A DNA stretch of 64,000 nt. Source: Saccharopolyspora kobensis. Its GTDB lineage: Bacteria > Actinomycetota > Actinomycetes > Mycobacteriales > Pseudonocardiaceae. Below are positions 24,170 through 32,787 of the stretch, piece after piece. The notes below the pieces were generated by a model. That model was given only the letters and a program-made list of their open reading frames with translations. It made no database searches and had not been told where the DNA came from. How positions within the stretch are numbered: position 1 is the first letter of the stretch; every line of letters begins with the position of its first letter. The position numbers and the translations under genes are program-made. The DNA is taken from contig NZ_FNVB01000003.1 in NCBI RefSeq assembly GCF_900108315.1, positions 283,404 to 347,403 on the forward strand. Direction: 5' to 3'.

Positions 24170-25417
24170 TCAGAAGGCGCGGCCCGGCGGGGTGATGACG
24201 TAGGCGATGCCGCCGGATCCGCTGGCCACCTCGCCGTCGGCATCGTGGCGCTTGGTGCGCAACCAGACGTTCTCGAACTGCCTGCGCGGGTAGACGTTGC
24301 GCACCGAAGGATCGTCCGAGGACGCCGGGTCGTTGACGACGACGTCGCCGTCCTCGGTGAATCCGACGACGACCAGGATGTGGCCTTCGGTGCCGTAGCC
24401 CGCGCCGTCGAGCTCGTCGGCGCGGAACGACTGCGAGGTGATCAGCGGGATCCCGCGGCGGATGTACTCCTCGGCCTCGGTCAGCGAGCGCAGGCGGGTG
24501 ACGTGCGCCTTCAAGCCGTGGGTGGCGGCGTAGGCGACGTTGAACGACCAGTTGCCGGTTCCGTCGTAGGCGTGGTCGAAGGTCTGCCGGGCGGCGTGGT
24601 CCACGGTCCGGTCCGGGTGGTCCGCGCCGATCCAGGCGAGGTCCTGCTCGGACGGGTGCTCGCCCCAGTATTCCACCACCATCTCGGTGGAAGCCGGGCT
24701 GCACCAGGCCTCACCGCCGCCGCCGTACTCCGGGAAATGTCCTTTGTGGATGTTCTGCGAGTAGCGCGGCACCGCCAGCTCGACGCCGCGCGCACCCGGC
24801 TCCGAGGCCGGCACTTCGAACCGGTCGGGGATCGCCGAGGTCATCGCGCCCACCATCGACACCGAGGGCGATGCCGAGGTGCCTGCGGCGCGGTGCAAGG
24901 TGACGCGCAGCTGGTACCCGGCCAGTTCCTCGCCCGGGTTCGCGGTGAAGGTGTCCACGCTGACCGTCCCGTGCGCGTCGGACTGGCCGCCGACGCTGGT
25001 CCGGTGGATGTCGGCATCTCCCGATGCCCACCGGCCCATGACGTACCAGCCGGTGTCGGCGCCGCCGGTGGTGCGCCCCCGCATCTCCACCTGAACCCAG
25101 GTGCCCGGCGGCGTCGAGGCGTTCCACGAGGTCACCAGCTGGGTGGCGGGGAAACCGGTGCGGTGCGGCGGCGAGGTCCACCTGGCGTAGTCGTAGTCCC
25201 TGGCGCGGCCGTCCGGCGACGGGTGCTGGACGGTGCCGACCGGGACGCCGATCCGGATGCCGTCGCCGACGACGTCGATCCCCTCGGCGGTGCCCGACCG
25301 GAAGGCCTGGCCGGAACTCCACTCGTGGAAGCCGACCTGCTCCGCGGGCGGCCCGCAGCCGACCGCCGCCAGCGCCAACGCCCCCACGACAGCCATGAGC
25401 ACGATCGTCCTGCGCAT
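24170..25417 (-). CDS. C39-like peptidase lipoprotein
   Basis: A 415-residue exported lipoprotein: lipobox AAVGC with Cys21. The middle region (about 30-200) is a beta-rich domain with no clear family. The C-terminal half is a C39-type papain-like domain with catalytic Cys239 in GEAWCSPAST, the His in EGHILVVVGF and Asp in VVNDPAS. Bacteriocin-type C39 domains sit on ABC exporters; this one is separate and secreted, as in the peptidase_C39_2 group of actinomycetes, which probably cleaves extracellular peptides. It converges on the helicase gene, with an 8-base gap. Substrate unknown. Confidence 0.85.
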   Translation of the reverse strand: MRRTIVLMAVVGALALAAVGCGPPAEQVGFHEWSSGQAFRSGTAEGIDVVGDGIRIGVPVGTVQHPSPDGRARDYDYARWTSPPHRTGFPATQLVTSWNASTPPGTWVQVEMRGRTTGGADTGWYVMGRWASGDADIHRTSVGGQSDAHGTVSVDTFTANPGEELAGYQLRVTLHRAAGTSASPSVSMVGAMTSAIPDRFEVPASEPGARGVELAVPRYSQNIHKGHFPEYGGGGEAWCSPASTEMVVEYWGEHPSEQDLAWIGADHPDRTVDHAARQTFDHAYDGTGNWSFNVAYAATHGLKAHVTRLRSLTEAEEYIRRGIPLITSQSFRADELDGAGYGTEGHILVVVGFTEDGDVVVNDPASSDDPSVRNVYPRRQFENVWLRTKRHDADGEVASGSGGIAYVITPPGRAF

Positions 25418-25602
25418 GCCGTTACCCCGTTCGCATCCCGAAGAACCCAGGTTCGCACGCCACGCCCGCGGCGGCGGGTCCAGCGTCCCATCGGCGCAGT
25501 CCCACTACGCCTCCCGGCGCATCCGGTGCGACCGGTGAACGGTGCCCGGCCGGACAGCCGTGTTCCACCGAAGCACCCGGACACAACACCGCGGAGGATC
25601 AC

Positions 25603-26532
25603 GTGACAACACGGCAGACGCGGCGTCGCATCGCCGCCACCACCCTCGCCATCGGCGTGAGCATCGCCGCCATCACCATCCCGCCCGCAGCTGCGGACAT
25701 CCCGCCGCCGGAGGACGGCTGGACGCTGACCTTCGGCGACGACTTCACCGGCGGCGCGGGCGCACCGCCCTCCCAGGACTGGATCGTCGACACCGGCACC
25801 TCCTACCCGGGCGGCCCGGCCAACTGGGGCACCGGCGAGATCCAGACCTACACCGACGACCCGGCCAACCTCGCCCAGGACGGCAACGGGAACCTGCGGA
25901 TCACCCCGCTGCGCGACGGCGCGGGCGGCTGGACCTCGGCGCGGATCGAGACGCAACGCGCCGACTTCAAAGCCGCCGAAGGCGGTGCGGTCCGCATCGA
26001 GGCGCGCCTGCAGGTGCCCAACACCACCGGTGAGGCCGCGCTCGGGTACTGGCCGGCGTTCTGGGCGCTGGGCTCGCCGTACCGCGGGAACTACTGGAAC
26101 TGGCCCGGGATCGGCGAGTTCGACGTGATGGAGAACGTCAACGGCAAGAACGAGACGCACGGCGTCCTGCACTGCGACGTCAGCCCCGGTGGCTCGTGCA
26201 ACGAGACCGAGGGCATCGCGGGCAGCAGCCCGTGCCCCGGCGAGACCTGCCAGGGCGGTTTCCACACCTACCGCTTCGAGTGGGACCGCACCGGTGAGGT
26301 CGAGGAGCTGCGCTGGTACGTCGACGGCCAGCAGTTCCACTCGGTCAGCGAGTCGCAGATCAACCCGCAGGCGTGGGCGAACATGACCTCCCACGAGGGC
26401 TTCTTCCTGCTGCTCAACGTGGCGATGGGCGGCGCCTTCCCGGACAAGGACGCCGGTTTCGCCACGCCGACCGCCAGCACCGAGCCCGGCCACCCGATGC
26501 TGGTCGACTACGTCGCGGTCTACAACCGCTGA
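25603..26532 (+). CDS. Secreted GH16 glycoside hydrolase (beta-1,3-glucanase-like)
   Basis: A 309-residue protein with a signal peptide (RR-rich start, hydrophobic core IAATTLAIGVSIAAI, cleavage after about PAAA) and a single GH16 jelly-roll domain. The catalytic signature is GEFDVMENV with nucleophile Glu172, Asp174 and acid/base Glu177. Other GH16 features are GYWPAFWALG and FHTYRFEWD. It likely degrades laminarin-like or mixed-linkage beta-glucans outside the cell. GTG start with GGAGG at good spacing. A hairpin terminator lies after the stop. It is divergent from the C39 gene. Confidence 0.93.
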   Translation: MTTRQTRRRIAATTLAIGVSIAAITIPPAAADIPPPEDGWTLTFGDDFTGGAGAPPSQDWIVDTGTSYPGGPANWGTGEIQTYTDDPANLAQDGNGNLRITPLRDGAGGWTSARIETQRADFKAAEGGAVRIEARLQVPNTTGEAALGYWPAFWALGSPYRGNYWNWPGIGEFDVMENVNGKNETHGVLHCDVSPGGSCNETEGIAGSSPCPGETCQGGFHTYRFEWDRTGEVEELRWYVDGQQFHSVSESQINPQAWANMTSHEGFFLLLNVAMGGAFPDKDAGFATPTASTEPGHPMLVDYVAVYNR

Positions 26533-26543
26533 CAAAGCCCCGC

Positions 26544-26576
26544 GGCCCGGGGGCACACCCCGACCGTCCCCGGGCC
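26544..26576 (+). terminator. Stem-loop terminator after the GH16 gene
   Basis: GGCCCGGGG and CCCCGGGCC form a 9-bp stem around a 15-base loop, 11 bases after the glucanase stop. Confidence 0.65.
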
Positions 26577-26706
26577 AGGGCTCCGCGTTCAGCGGTTCTG
26601 CCGACCGAACCGACCAAGCACTCCAGGCCGACGCGGTTCATGAGCCTCCGCGCGATGGGCGCCGCAGGGAGTCTTGACCAACGCTCTCCTTCGCGTAGCG
26701 TGAAGC

Positions 26707-26720
26707 TAGAACGCGTTCTA
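26707..26720. promoter_or_regulatory. KstR-like TetR operator before the sulfotransferase operon
   Basis: TAGAACGCGTTCTA is a perfect 14-bp palindrome 12 bases before the DUF1214 ATG. It matches the KstR consensus TnnAACnnGTTnnA, the operator of the actinobacterial steroid-catabolism regulon, at every fixed base. No regulator gene is adjacent. Other TetR proteins with AAC/GTT half-sites could also bind it. Confidence 0.65.
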
Positions 26721-26732
26721 CCTGGAGGCGTC

Positions 26733-27950
26733 ATGAGCAACCCCGCATCAGCCCCGCCCCCGCCCAACCGCATCTCAGGGGACCGTGACGCGACCCAGCC
26801 ACAAGAAACCCCGAGAACGCAAGCTCAACCCCAAAACGCAACCACCGCTGAAAATCCCGGAGAGGCGGAGCAGTGGCGGGAGTTCTGCCGGGCGCTGGAG
26901 AAGGCCGGTGAGGTGCTGCTTCGCGACAGCGCCCCGGACACCCCGCTGGACCGCGCGGAGGGCTTGCGCTACCTGGCCCGCCTCACCCGCGAGATGCTCT
27001 ACACCTGCGTGGACAACGCCGACCCGGACTTCCCCCGGCTGCACGAGCCGGACCTGGTCAAGATCGGTGCCGACAACCCGGACAACGTGTACCTGTCGGC
27101 GAACATCCGCGGTGACCGCAGCTACCGGATCACCGGGCGGCGCGGCAGCATCGCGTACTTCAGCATCGGTTCCAAGGCCAACCGGTACGCCAAGGACGGC
27201 ACCATGGCCTCCACCGGCGAGCTGACCGACGCCGACCTGGTCGTCGAACCGGACGGCACGGTCGAGATCATCGCCAGCGCGACCGAGCAGGGCCGCAACT
27301 GGCTCCCGCTCGCGCCCGACTCCACCGGCCTGGTGGTGCGGCAGACCTACCTGGACCGCGCCACCGAGACGCCGGGCCAGTGGCACATCGAGCGGATCGG
27401 CGCCCCGGCCGAGCCACCGCCGCTGACGCCGGAGTTCATGGCCGGTGCGCTGCGCCGGGCGGCGCTGGCGGCGCACGGCACCGCGGCGACCTTCGCGGGC
27501 TGGGCCGAGCTGTTCACGACCCGGCCCAACGAGCTGCCGGACTTCGGCCAGAACATGTTCCAGCGGGCCGGTGGCGACCCGGAGATCCACTACCTGCACG
27601 GCTACTGGACGCTGCGTCCGGACCAGGCCTGGCTGATCGAGGTGGCGGTGCCGGACTGCCCCTACTGGAACTTCCAGCTGAACAACTGGTGGATGGAATC
27701 GCTGGACCACCGCCGCCGGATCTCGGTCAACAAGCACACCGCGACCGTGCGCGACGGGCAGCTGACGATCGTCGTCGCGGCCCGCGATCCCGGTGTCGGC
27801 AACTGGATCGACACCTGCGACCACCGCAGCGGGACCGCCCTGCTGCGCTGGCTCGGGGCCGACGAGCACCCGGTCCCGCGATGCCGGGTGGTGGACCTGG
27901 AATCGCTGGCAGCCGGACGCATCACGCCGAGCACCGGGGAGGGCCGATGA
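26733..27950 (+). CDS. DUF1214 domain-containing protein
   Basis: A 405-residue protein. The first 50 residues are Pro/Gln/Thr-rich and probably disordered; the rest shows the DUF1214 pattern, including NIRGDRSYRITGRRGSIAYF, GRNWLPLAPDSTGLVVRQTY and PYWNFQLNNWWMESLDHRR. The function of the domain is unknown; in mycobacteria such proteins often neighbour lipid- and steroid-related enzymes. It is the first gene of a four-gene operon, with ATGA overlap to the sulfotransferase. The ATG at 26733 follows CCTGGAGGCG, just after the KstR-like operator. Confidence 0.85.
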   Translation: MSNPASAPPPPNRISGDRDATQPQETPRTQAQPQNATTAENPGEAEQWREFCRALEKAGEVLLRDSAPDTPLDRAEGLRYLARLTREMLYTCVDNADPDFPRLHEPDLVKIGADNPDNVYLSANIRGDRSYRITGRRGSIAYFSIGSKANRYAKDGTMASTGELTDADLVVEPDGTVEIIASATEQGRNWLPLAPDSTGLVVRQTYLDRATETPGQWHIERIGAPAEPPPLTPEFMAGALRRAALAAHGTAATFAGWAELFTTRPNELPDFGQNMFQRAGGDPEIHYLHGYWTLRPDQAWLIEVAVPDCPYWNFQLNNWWMESLDHRRRISVNKHTATVRDGQLTIVVAARDPGVGNWIDTCDHRSGTALLRWLGADEHPVPRCRVVDLESLAAGRITPSTGEGR

Positions 27951-29092
27951 CCGCACAGCTGCACGTCGACGACCTGCTGGCCGCCGCGCGGGACAAGGCC
28001 GGGCTGTCCGAGTTCGGCGACGACTGGTTCCTCGAACCCCTCGGAGTGCTGGTGCGCTCGCTCAACGAGGAGGCGCGGCTGTCCGGGCTCGGCGCGGAGA
28101 TGACCCGCCGCAGGCTCACCGCGCTGCTGGTGGACCGGTTGCGGCTGCGCGCTCTGCAACGCGAGCACCCGGAGGTCCTCGACGTCGAGCCGGTGGTGGC
28201 CGGGGTGATCTGCGGCCTGCCGCGCACCGGTTCGACGCTGCTGCACCGGCTGCTGGCCACCTCGCCGAAGCTGACCGCCACGCTGTCCTGGGAGACCTCC
28301 TACCCGATCCCGTTCCCCGGCGAAGGACCGGACGCGCCCGAGCGCAAGCACCGCGCGCAGCAGCGCATGCGGGCGTTCATGGAGCTCTCACCGGACTTCG
28401 GCGACATCCACACCGTGCAGTGGGACGGCCCGGAGGAGGAGGTGATCCTCGTCGACCGGTCGTTCACCTCGATGAGCTTCGACTCGTTCTACTGGGTGCC
28501 CGGTTACGGCGACTGGTTGCGCGCCGCCGACCAGCGCAACGCCTACGCGGAACTGCGCCAGTGGCTGCAGGTGCTGCAGTGGCAGGACCCGGCGCGGGCG
28601 GGCAAGCGGTGGGTGCTGAAGTCGCCGCACCACCTGACCGCCGTGGACACCGTGCTGGACACCTTCGACGGCTGCCGGATCCTCATGACGCACCGCTCGC
28701 CGCTGCGCGCGGTGCCGTCCTACGCCTCGATGGTGCGCACGATGTCCGCGCAGTACAGCGACGCGACCGATCCCGTCGCGATCGGCCGGTACTGGAGCGA
28801 GCGGTTCGCCACCTGCCTGCGGGAGTTCGGCGCGGTGCGGGCGAAGCGGCCGGACCGGTTCGTCGACGTCCGGTTCGACACCATGCTGACCGAGCCGGTC
28901 GCCGGCGCCCGCCGCGTGCTGGAGGCGCTGGGCCTGCCCGCCGACGAGGCCGACGACGCCGCGTTCGAGTCCTACGTGGAGCGCGATCGCCGGGAGCGGC
29001 ACGCGGCCCACTCCTACACCGCGGCGGACTTCGGGCTCTCGCCCGAGCAGCTGAGCCGGGATTTCGCGTTCTACCAGGAAGGGTTCTCATGA
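27947..29092 (+). CDS. Sulfotransferase family protein
   Basis: A 381-residue cytoplasmic sulfotransferase of the actinobacterial Stf type. The PAPS 5'-phosphosulfate loop is GLPRTGSTLLHRLL, and the 3'-phosphate-binding segment is ILMTHRSPLRAVPSYASM. LKSPHHLTAVD is another conserved motif. It should move sulfate from PAPS to a hydroxyl on a lipid, sterol-like or carbohydrate acceptor. It overlaps DUF1214 upstream and the SDR gene downstream by 4 bases each. Acceptor unknown. Confidence 0.9.
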   Translation: MTAQLHVDDLLAAARDKAGLSEFGDDWFLEPLGVLVRSLNEEARLSGLGAEMTRRRLTALLVDRLRLRALQREHPEVLDVEPVVAGVICGLPRTGSTLLHRLLATSPKLTATLSWETSYPIPFPGEGPDAPERKHRAQQRMRAFMELSPDFGDIHTVQWDGPEEEVILVDRSFTSMSFDSFYWVPGYGDWLRAADQRNAYAELRQWLQVLQWQDPARAGKRWVLKSPHHLTAVDTVLDTFDGCRILMTHRSPLRAVPSYASMVRTMSAQYSDATDPVAIGRYWSERFATCLREFGAVRAKRPDRFVDVRFDTMLTEPVAGARRVLEALGLPADEADDAAFESYVERDRRERHAAHSYTAADFGLSPEQLSRDFAFYQEGFS

Positions 29093-29871
29093 TGCTCGAC
29101 GGCGAAGTGGTGGTCATCTCCGGCGTCGGCCCGGGACTGGGCGCCCGGCTGGCGGCAGGTGCCGCGGCCGAGGGCGCGAAGGTCGTGCTGGCGGCCCGGT
29201 CGACGGAAGTGGTCGACCAGGAGGTGCGGAAGATCACCGACCTCGGCGGCGAAGCGCTCGGCGTCTCCTGCGACGTCCGGAAACCCGACGAGGTCGACGC
29301 GCTGGTGGCCGCCGCCGTCGACCGGTTCGGCACGATCACCGGGCTGGTCAACTCCGCCTACGGCCACCCCGGTTTCGGCGACCTGCTCGACGCCCCGGAG
29401 AAGGCCCTCCGCCGCACCATGGACATCATCCTGTTCGGCGCCCTGAACATGACCCGCGCCGTGGTCCCGCAGATGAAGGCCGCCGGTCGCGGCTCGGTGG
29501 TCAACATCGGCACGATGACCACCCGCAAGCCGATGCGCGGCGACGGCGGCTACGCGGTGGCCAAAGCGGCGATGACCGCGGCGACCCGCTCGCTCGCGCT
29601 GGAGCTCGGCGAGCACGGCATCCGGGTCAACCAGGCGGCCATGGGCTGGCTGGACGGACCCGGTGTGCGCTTCCACCTGAAGATGACCGCCGAGCAGCGG
29701 GGAATCTCGGAGCAGGACGCCTACGACGAGATCGCCGCGCGCAACCCGCTGGGCCGGATCCCGACGGACGAGGACTGCACCGGCCCGGTGCTCTTCCTGC
29801 TGTCCCGCTACGCCTCCGAGGTCACGGGAGCGACGCTGGACGTCAACGGCGGCGAGTACATGCCGGCATGA
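29089..29871 (+). CDS. Short-chain dehydrogenase/reductase
   Basis: A 260-residue SDR with the Rossmann loop VVISGVGPGLGARLA and the active YAVAKAAM motif (Tyr-x-x-x-Lys). The position of the catalytic Ser, 13 residues before Tyr, holds Thr in VNIGTMTTRKP. The C-terminal LDVNGGEYM is SDR-typical. It likely oxidises or reduces a hydroxyl or keto group with NAD(P)H on the operon substrate. It overlaps both neighbours by 4 bases. The Thr replacement might lower or alter activity. Confidence 0.9.
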   Translation: MMLDGEVVVISGVGPGLGARLAAGAAAEGAKVVLAARSTEVVDQEVRKITDLGGEALGVSCDVRKPDEVDALVAAAVDRFGTITGLVNSAYGHPGFGDLLDAPEKALRRTMDIILFGALNMTRAVVPQMKAAGRGSVVNIGTMTTRKPMRGDGGYAVAKAAMTAATRSLALELGEHGIRVNQAAMGWLDGPGVRFHLKMTAEQRGISEQDAYDEIAARNPLGRIPTDEDCTGPVLFLLSRYASEVTGATLDVNGGEYMPA

Positions 29872-30347
29872 GCAGCCCCGCGCCGATCCCGCCGGACGGC
29901 ACCACGATCGAGTCGGTCACCGTCGAAATCAGCGCGCCCGCCCGGTTCGTGTGGGACGTGCTCGTCGACTTTCCCGGCTACGACCGGTGGAATCCCTTCA
30001 CGGTGCACGTGGAGACCTCGCTGGAGATCGGGTCGCCGATCGCGCTCACCCTGCCGAACGCGGACGGCTCGGCGGGCACGTTCGTCAGCCGCGAGCACAT
30101 CCGGGCCGTCGACCCGCCGCGCCACCTGCGCTACGACACCGGCGAGGAGATCCCCGGCATCTTCTCGGTCCGCGACCAGTGGATCGAGCCGCTCGGCGAG
30201 AACCGCTGCAGCTACCGCACCGTCAACACGTTCAGCGGCGAGCACGCGGCGGCGATGCTGGAGACGATGGGCCCGTGGCTCAAGGCCGGATTCGACTCCG
30301 TCGCCCGCGCGTTGCGGAAGCGGGCCGAAGAGCTCTGGACGGGGTGA
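29868..30347 (+). CDS. SRPBCC (START-like) family protein
   Basis: A 159-residue protein with the helix-grip fold pattern of polyketide cyclase/SRPBCC proteins: VTVEISAPARFVWDVLVDFP, GYDRWNPFTVHVE, then a C-terminal amphipathic helix (MLETMGPWLKAGFDSVARAL). It provides a hydrophobic cavity for lipids, sterols or aromatic compounds, as binder or cyclase. Last gene of the overlapped operon; a stem-loop follows. Its specific ligand is unknown. Confidence 0.87.
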   Translation: MSSPAPIPPDGTTIESVTVEISAPARFVWDVLVDFPGYDRWNPFTVHVETSLEIGSPIALTLPNADGSAGTFVSREHIRAVDPPRHLRYDTGEEIPGIFSVRDQWIEPLGENRCSYRTVNTFSGEHAAAMLETMGPWLKAGFDSVARALRKRAEELWTG

Positions 30348-30353
30348 GGCGAG

Positions 30354-30378
30354 GCCGAGGGCCGCTGCGGACCTCGGC
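30354..30378. terminator. Stem-loop between convergent genes
   Basis: GCCGAGG and CCTCGGC form a 7-bp stem around an 11-base loop between the SRPBCC stop and the stop of the convergent gene, so it can serve both directions. Confidence 0.5.
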
Positions 30379-30387
30379 GTCGACCGG

Positions 30388-31479
30388 TCAGCGGCTCTGC
30401 ACGACGGCGAACGGCTGGGGCTCGTACGAGTCGCCCCCGCTGCCGGTGCCGACCAGGCGCCCGTCCGGGAGTTCGGCCCCGTTGCCGAGCGCGCCTTCCG
30501 GCGGCCCGTCGACCTGCTGCCACCCCGTCCCGTCGTAGCGCAGCAGCGCGTCCGGGGAGAGGTTCCACAGCGCTCCCCCGGCCTGCACGAGCTCGCCGAG
30601 CTCGCCGACCGGGGCCGGCAGTTCCTGCCGAGCCCACTCCGCGCCGTCCCAGTGCATGAGCACCGGTCGGCCGGCCTCCGGCGTGTCGTAGGGCGTCTGG
30701 GTGGCCGACAGCCAGACGTCGTCCGGCCGGAAGGCCGCGACGTCGTGCACCGTGAGGTAATCGGACTCCGCCGTGTCCAGCGGCGGCACCGGAACGTGGC
30801 TCCACCGAGCACCGTCCCAGTGCATCGACACGAGCTGCTGCGGCCGCCCGACGGTCGTGCCCGCCATCCAGAGGTCGTCCGCCGCCGCGCCGCCGATGCT
30901 GGTGAAGACCTGGTCGTCGGTCTCGGGCGGCAGCGCGACGCCCTGCCAGCCGCCGTCGACCCAGCGCGCGGCGAAGCTCCGCGACAGCGGGTCCTCGCCG
31001 TCGCGGTAGGCGCTGCCGATGGCCCACACGTCGGGCCCGACGGCTGCGACGTCGCGCGGCGAGATGCGCGGTGCGTCCGGCACCACCAGCGGCACCTCGG
31101 TCCACGCCCGCCCGTCCCAGTGCAGCGTCGCGCCTCGGCTGAACTTGCTGAACTGGCTGACGACCCAGACGTCGTCCGGACCGGTCACCGCGGAGGACGC
31201 GACCTGCCCGATGTTGGGCATCGGCACCTCCACCCAGCGCCCGTCGTCCTCCCGCCGGAAGCCCTGCGCGGTGGTGGAAACCGGCGAGCCCGGCGGGCTG
31301 TAGGTGCCGAACGCCCAGGTCGCCCCGCCCCCGCTGGACACGGTGCTCACGTAGGACGCCATGTCGGGCCGGCCCGGGAACTCCTCACCGGTCCAGCCGC
31401 CCTCCGCCATCGCGGTGCCGGCCACTGCGACGACCGCGACCACGGTGGCGACCACCGCAGCTGCGCTCCTTCTCGACAT
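30388..31479 (-). CDS. Secreted repeat protein, beta-propeller-like
   Basis: A 363-residue exported protein. The signal peptide (SRRSAAAVVATVVAVVAVAG, cleavage near AMAEGG) is followed by repeats of the form DDVWVVS...HWDGRAWTEVP, DDLWMAG...HWDGARWSHVP and DDVWLSA...HWDGAEWARQE. Each carries a DDxW strand and an HWDGxxW strand, the pattern of beta-propeller blades. No catalytic motif is seen; a binding or adhesive function is likely. The ATG at 31479 was chosen because a GGAGAGG site precedes it. Confidence 0.82.
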   Translation of the reverse strand: MSRRSAAAVVATVVAVVAVAGTAMAEGGWTGEEFPGRPDMASYVSTVSSGGGATWAFGTYSPPGSPVSTTAQGFRREDDGRWVEVPMPNIGQVASSAVTGPDDVWVVSQFSKFSRGATLHWDGRAWTEVPLVVPDAPRISPRDVAAVGPDVWAIGSAYRDGEDPLSRSFAARWVDGGWQGVALPPETDDQVFTSIGGAAADDLWMAGTTVGRPQQLVSMHWDGARWSHVPVPPLDTAESDYLTVHDVAAFRPDDVWLSATQTPYDTPEAGRPVLMHWDGAEWARQELPAPVGELGELVQAGGALWNLSPDALLRYDGTGWQQVDGPPEGALGNGAELPDGRLVGTGSGGDSYEPQPFAVVQSR

Positions 31480-31601
31480 CACTGCCTCTCCGCCGACGAT
31501 CCCCGTTGCCCCACAAGACGCGGACGGCACCGATCAGGTTGCCCCGCGCGATCGGCCGAAAACCGGCGGAAGTCCGGTGCCGGTTCCGCTAGCCTCGGCC
31601 G

Positions 31602-32603
31602 GTGGGCTCGTCGATCCTCGCCATGGCAGAACTGGCCACGCCGATGGCCATCCGGGTGGCCGCCACGCTCGGCCTGGTGGAACGCGCCGGCGGAGCGGGC
31701 GCCACCGCCGAGCAGCTCGCCGCCGGGACCGGGACCGCCGCACCGGCGCTGCGGCTGATGCTCGACCACCTGGTCTCCGCCGGAGTCTTCGAACTCGACG
31801 CGGGCCGCTACCGGCCGACCGAGCTCGGCCTGCAGATGCGCGAGGACGCCCCGGAGGGCATCAAGCCGCTGCTCGACATCAACTGCGCGGGCGGGCGCGC
31901 CGAGCTCGCCTTCGCCGATCTGCTCGGGACGATCACCACCGGCGCTCCCGCCTACGAGCACCGCTACGGCCGCGACTTCTGGGCCGACCTGGACGCCCAC
32001 CCGCACCTGCGCCGCTCGTTCGACGCGCAGATGTCCTGGCGGTTCGCGACGCAGGCCGCGCAGATCGCCGCGCGCTTCGACTGGAGCCGCTTCGCCCGCG
32101 TCCTCGACGTCGGCGGCGGTGACGGGAACCTGCTCGCCGAGATCCTGCGCGCCCACCCCGCCGTCCGCGGCCAGGTGCTGGACCTGGCGCCGACGGCCGC
32201 CGCGGCTGCCGACCGGTTCGCGGCAGCCGGACTCGGCGACCGGGCCGACGCCGTTCCCGGCAGCTTCTTCGACCCGCTGCCCGCGGGCGCCGACGCCTAC
32301 GTCCTGTCCGACGTCCTGCACGACTGGGACGACGACCAGGCCCGGGAGATCCTCGCCAGGTGCCGCCGGGCCGCGGCACCGGACGCGACCGTGGTGGTGA
32401 TCGAACCGGTGCTCGGGCCGGGCACGAGCACGGCGATCAACCTGTTCATGCTGATGTGCTTCGGCGGCCGGGAGCGCACGGTCGACGAGCTGACCGCCCT
32501 GGCGGCCGAGACCGGCCTGGAACTGCGGAGCGCGACCGAGGTCTCCGAGGAGCGCACCGCCCTGGAGTTCCGCATCGCGCCGCAGTCCGCCGGAACTCGC
32601 TGA
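31602..32603 (+). CDS. SAM-dependent O-methyltransferase (plant-type/AdoMet_MTase_2)
   Basis: A 333-residue enzyme with the two-part layout of small-molecule O-methyltransferases. The N-terminal dimerisation/winged-helix part (about 1-100) is followed by the SAM domain with VLDVGGGDGNLL and the catalytic His in LSDVLHDWDDDQA. Members methylate phenolic hydroxyls of polyketides or other aromatics. GTG start at 31602. It stands alone, divergent from the propeller gene, and a triple repeat of unknown function lies between it and the next gene. Substrate not assignable. Confidence 0.92.
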   Translation: MGSSILAMAELATPMAIRVAATLGLVERAGGAGATAEQLAAGTGTAAPALRLMLDHLVSAGVFELDAGRYRPTELGLQMREDAPEGIKPLLDINCAGGRAELAFADLLGTITTGAPAYEHRYGRDFWADLDAHPHLRRSFDAQMSWRFATQAAQIAARFDWSRFARVLDVGGGDGNLLAEILRAHPAVRGQVLDLAPTAAAAADRFAAAGLGDRADAVPGSFFDPLPAGADAYVLSDVLHDWDDDQAREILARCRRAAAPDATVVVIEPVLGPGTSTAINLFMLMCFGGRERTVDELTALAAETGLELRSATEVSEERTALEFRIAPQSAGTR

Positions 32604-32654
32604 CGCACCGGCTGCGTTCGGCCCCCGATCTCCACCGTTCCCCGCGGGCGGCGC

Positions 32655-32698
32655 CGTGTCAGCGGTCGTGTCAGCGCGATGGCCGTCCCGTGTCAGCG
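32655..32698. repeat. Three direct copies of CGTGTCAGCG upstream of the DUF4097 gene
   Basis: The decamer CGTGTCAGCG occurs at 32655-32664, 32667-32676 and 32689-32698. Start-to-start distances are 12 and 22 bases, near one and two helical turns, so the copies face roughly the same side. They lie about 90 bases before the DUF4097 ATG. A regulator binding direct repeats is the simplest explanation. Confidence 0.45.
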
Positions 32699-32787
32699 CA
32701 GCAGGCGATCGTGGTTTCAGTGACCGAGCAATAAATCACAGCCACCACGAGCGCCCCGCCAGCGGGTGCGACCGAACGGAGAGCACG

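Noticed and set aside
21100-24200. Prophage or integrative element at tRNA-Sec
   Set aside because: No integrase, excisionase, direct repeat of the tRNA end or phage gene is visible around the gene.
22683-24704. A 673-codon open frame on the minus strand across the helicase
   Set aside because: It lies opposite the motif-bearing helicase gene and joins into the C39 gene in the wrong frame.
24170-25417. Bacteriocin-processing C39 exporter
   Set aside because: The protein is a lipoprotein with no ABC transporter parts and no precursor gene nearby; the small peptide at 57647 is over 30 kb away.
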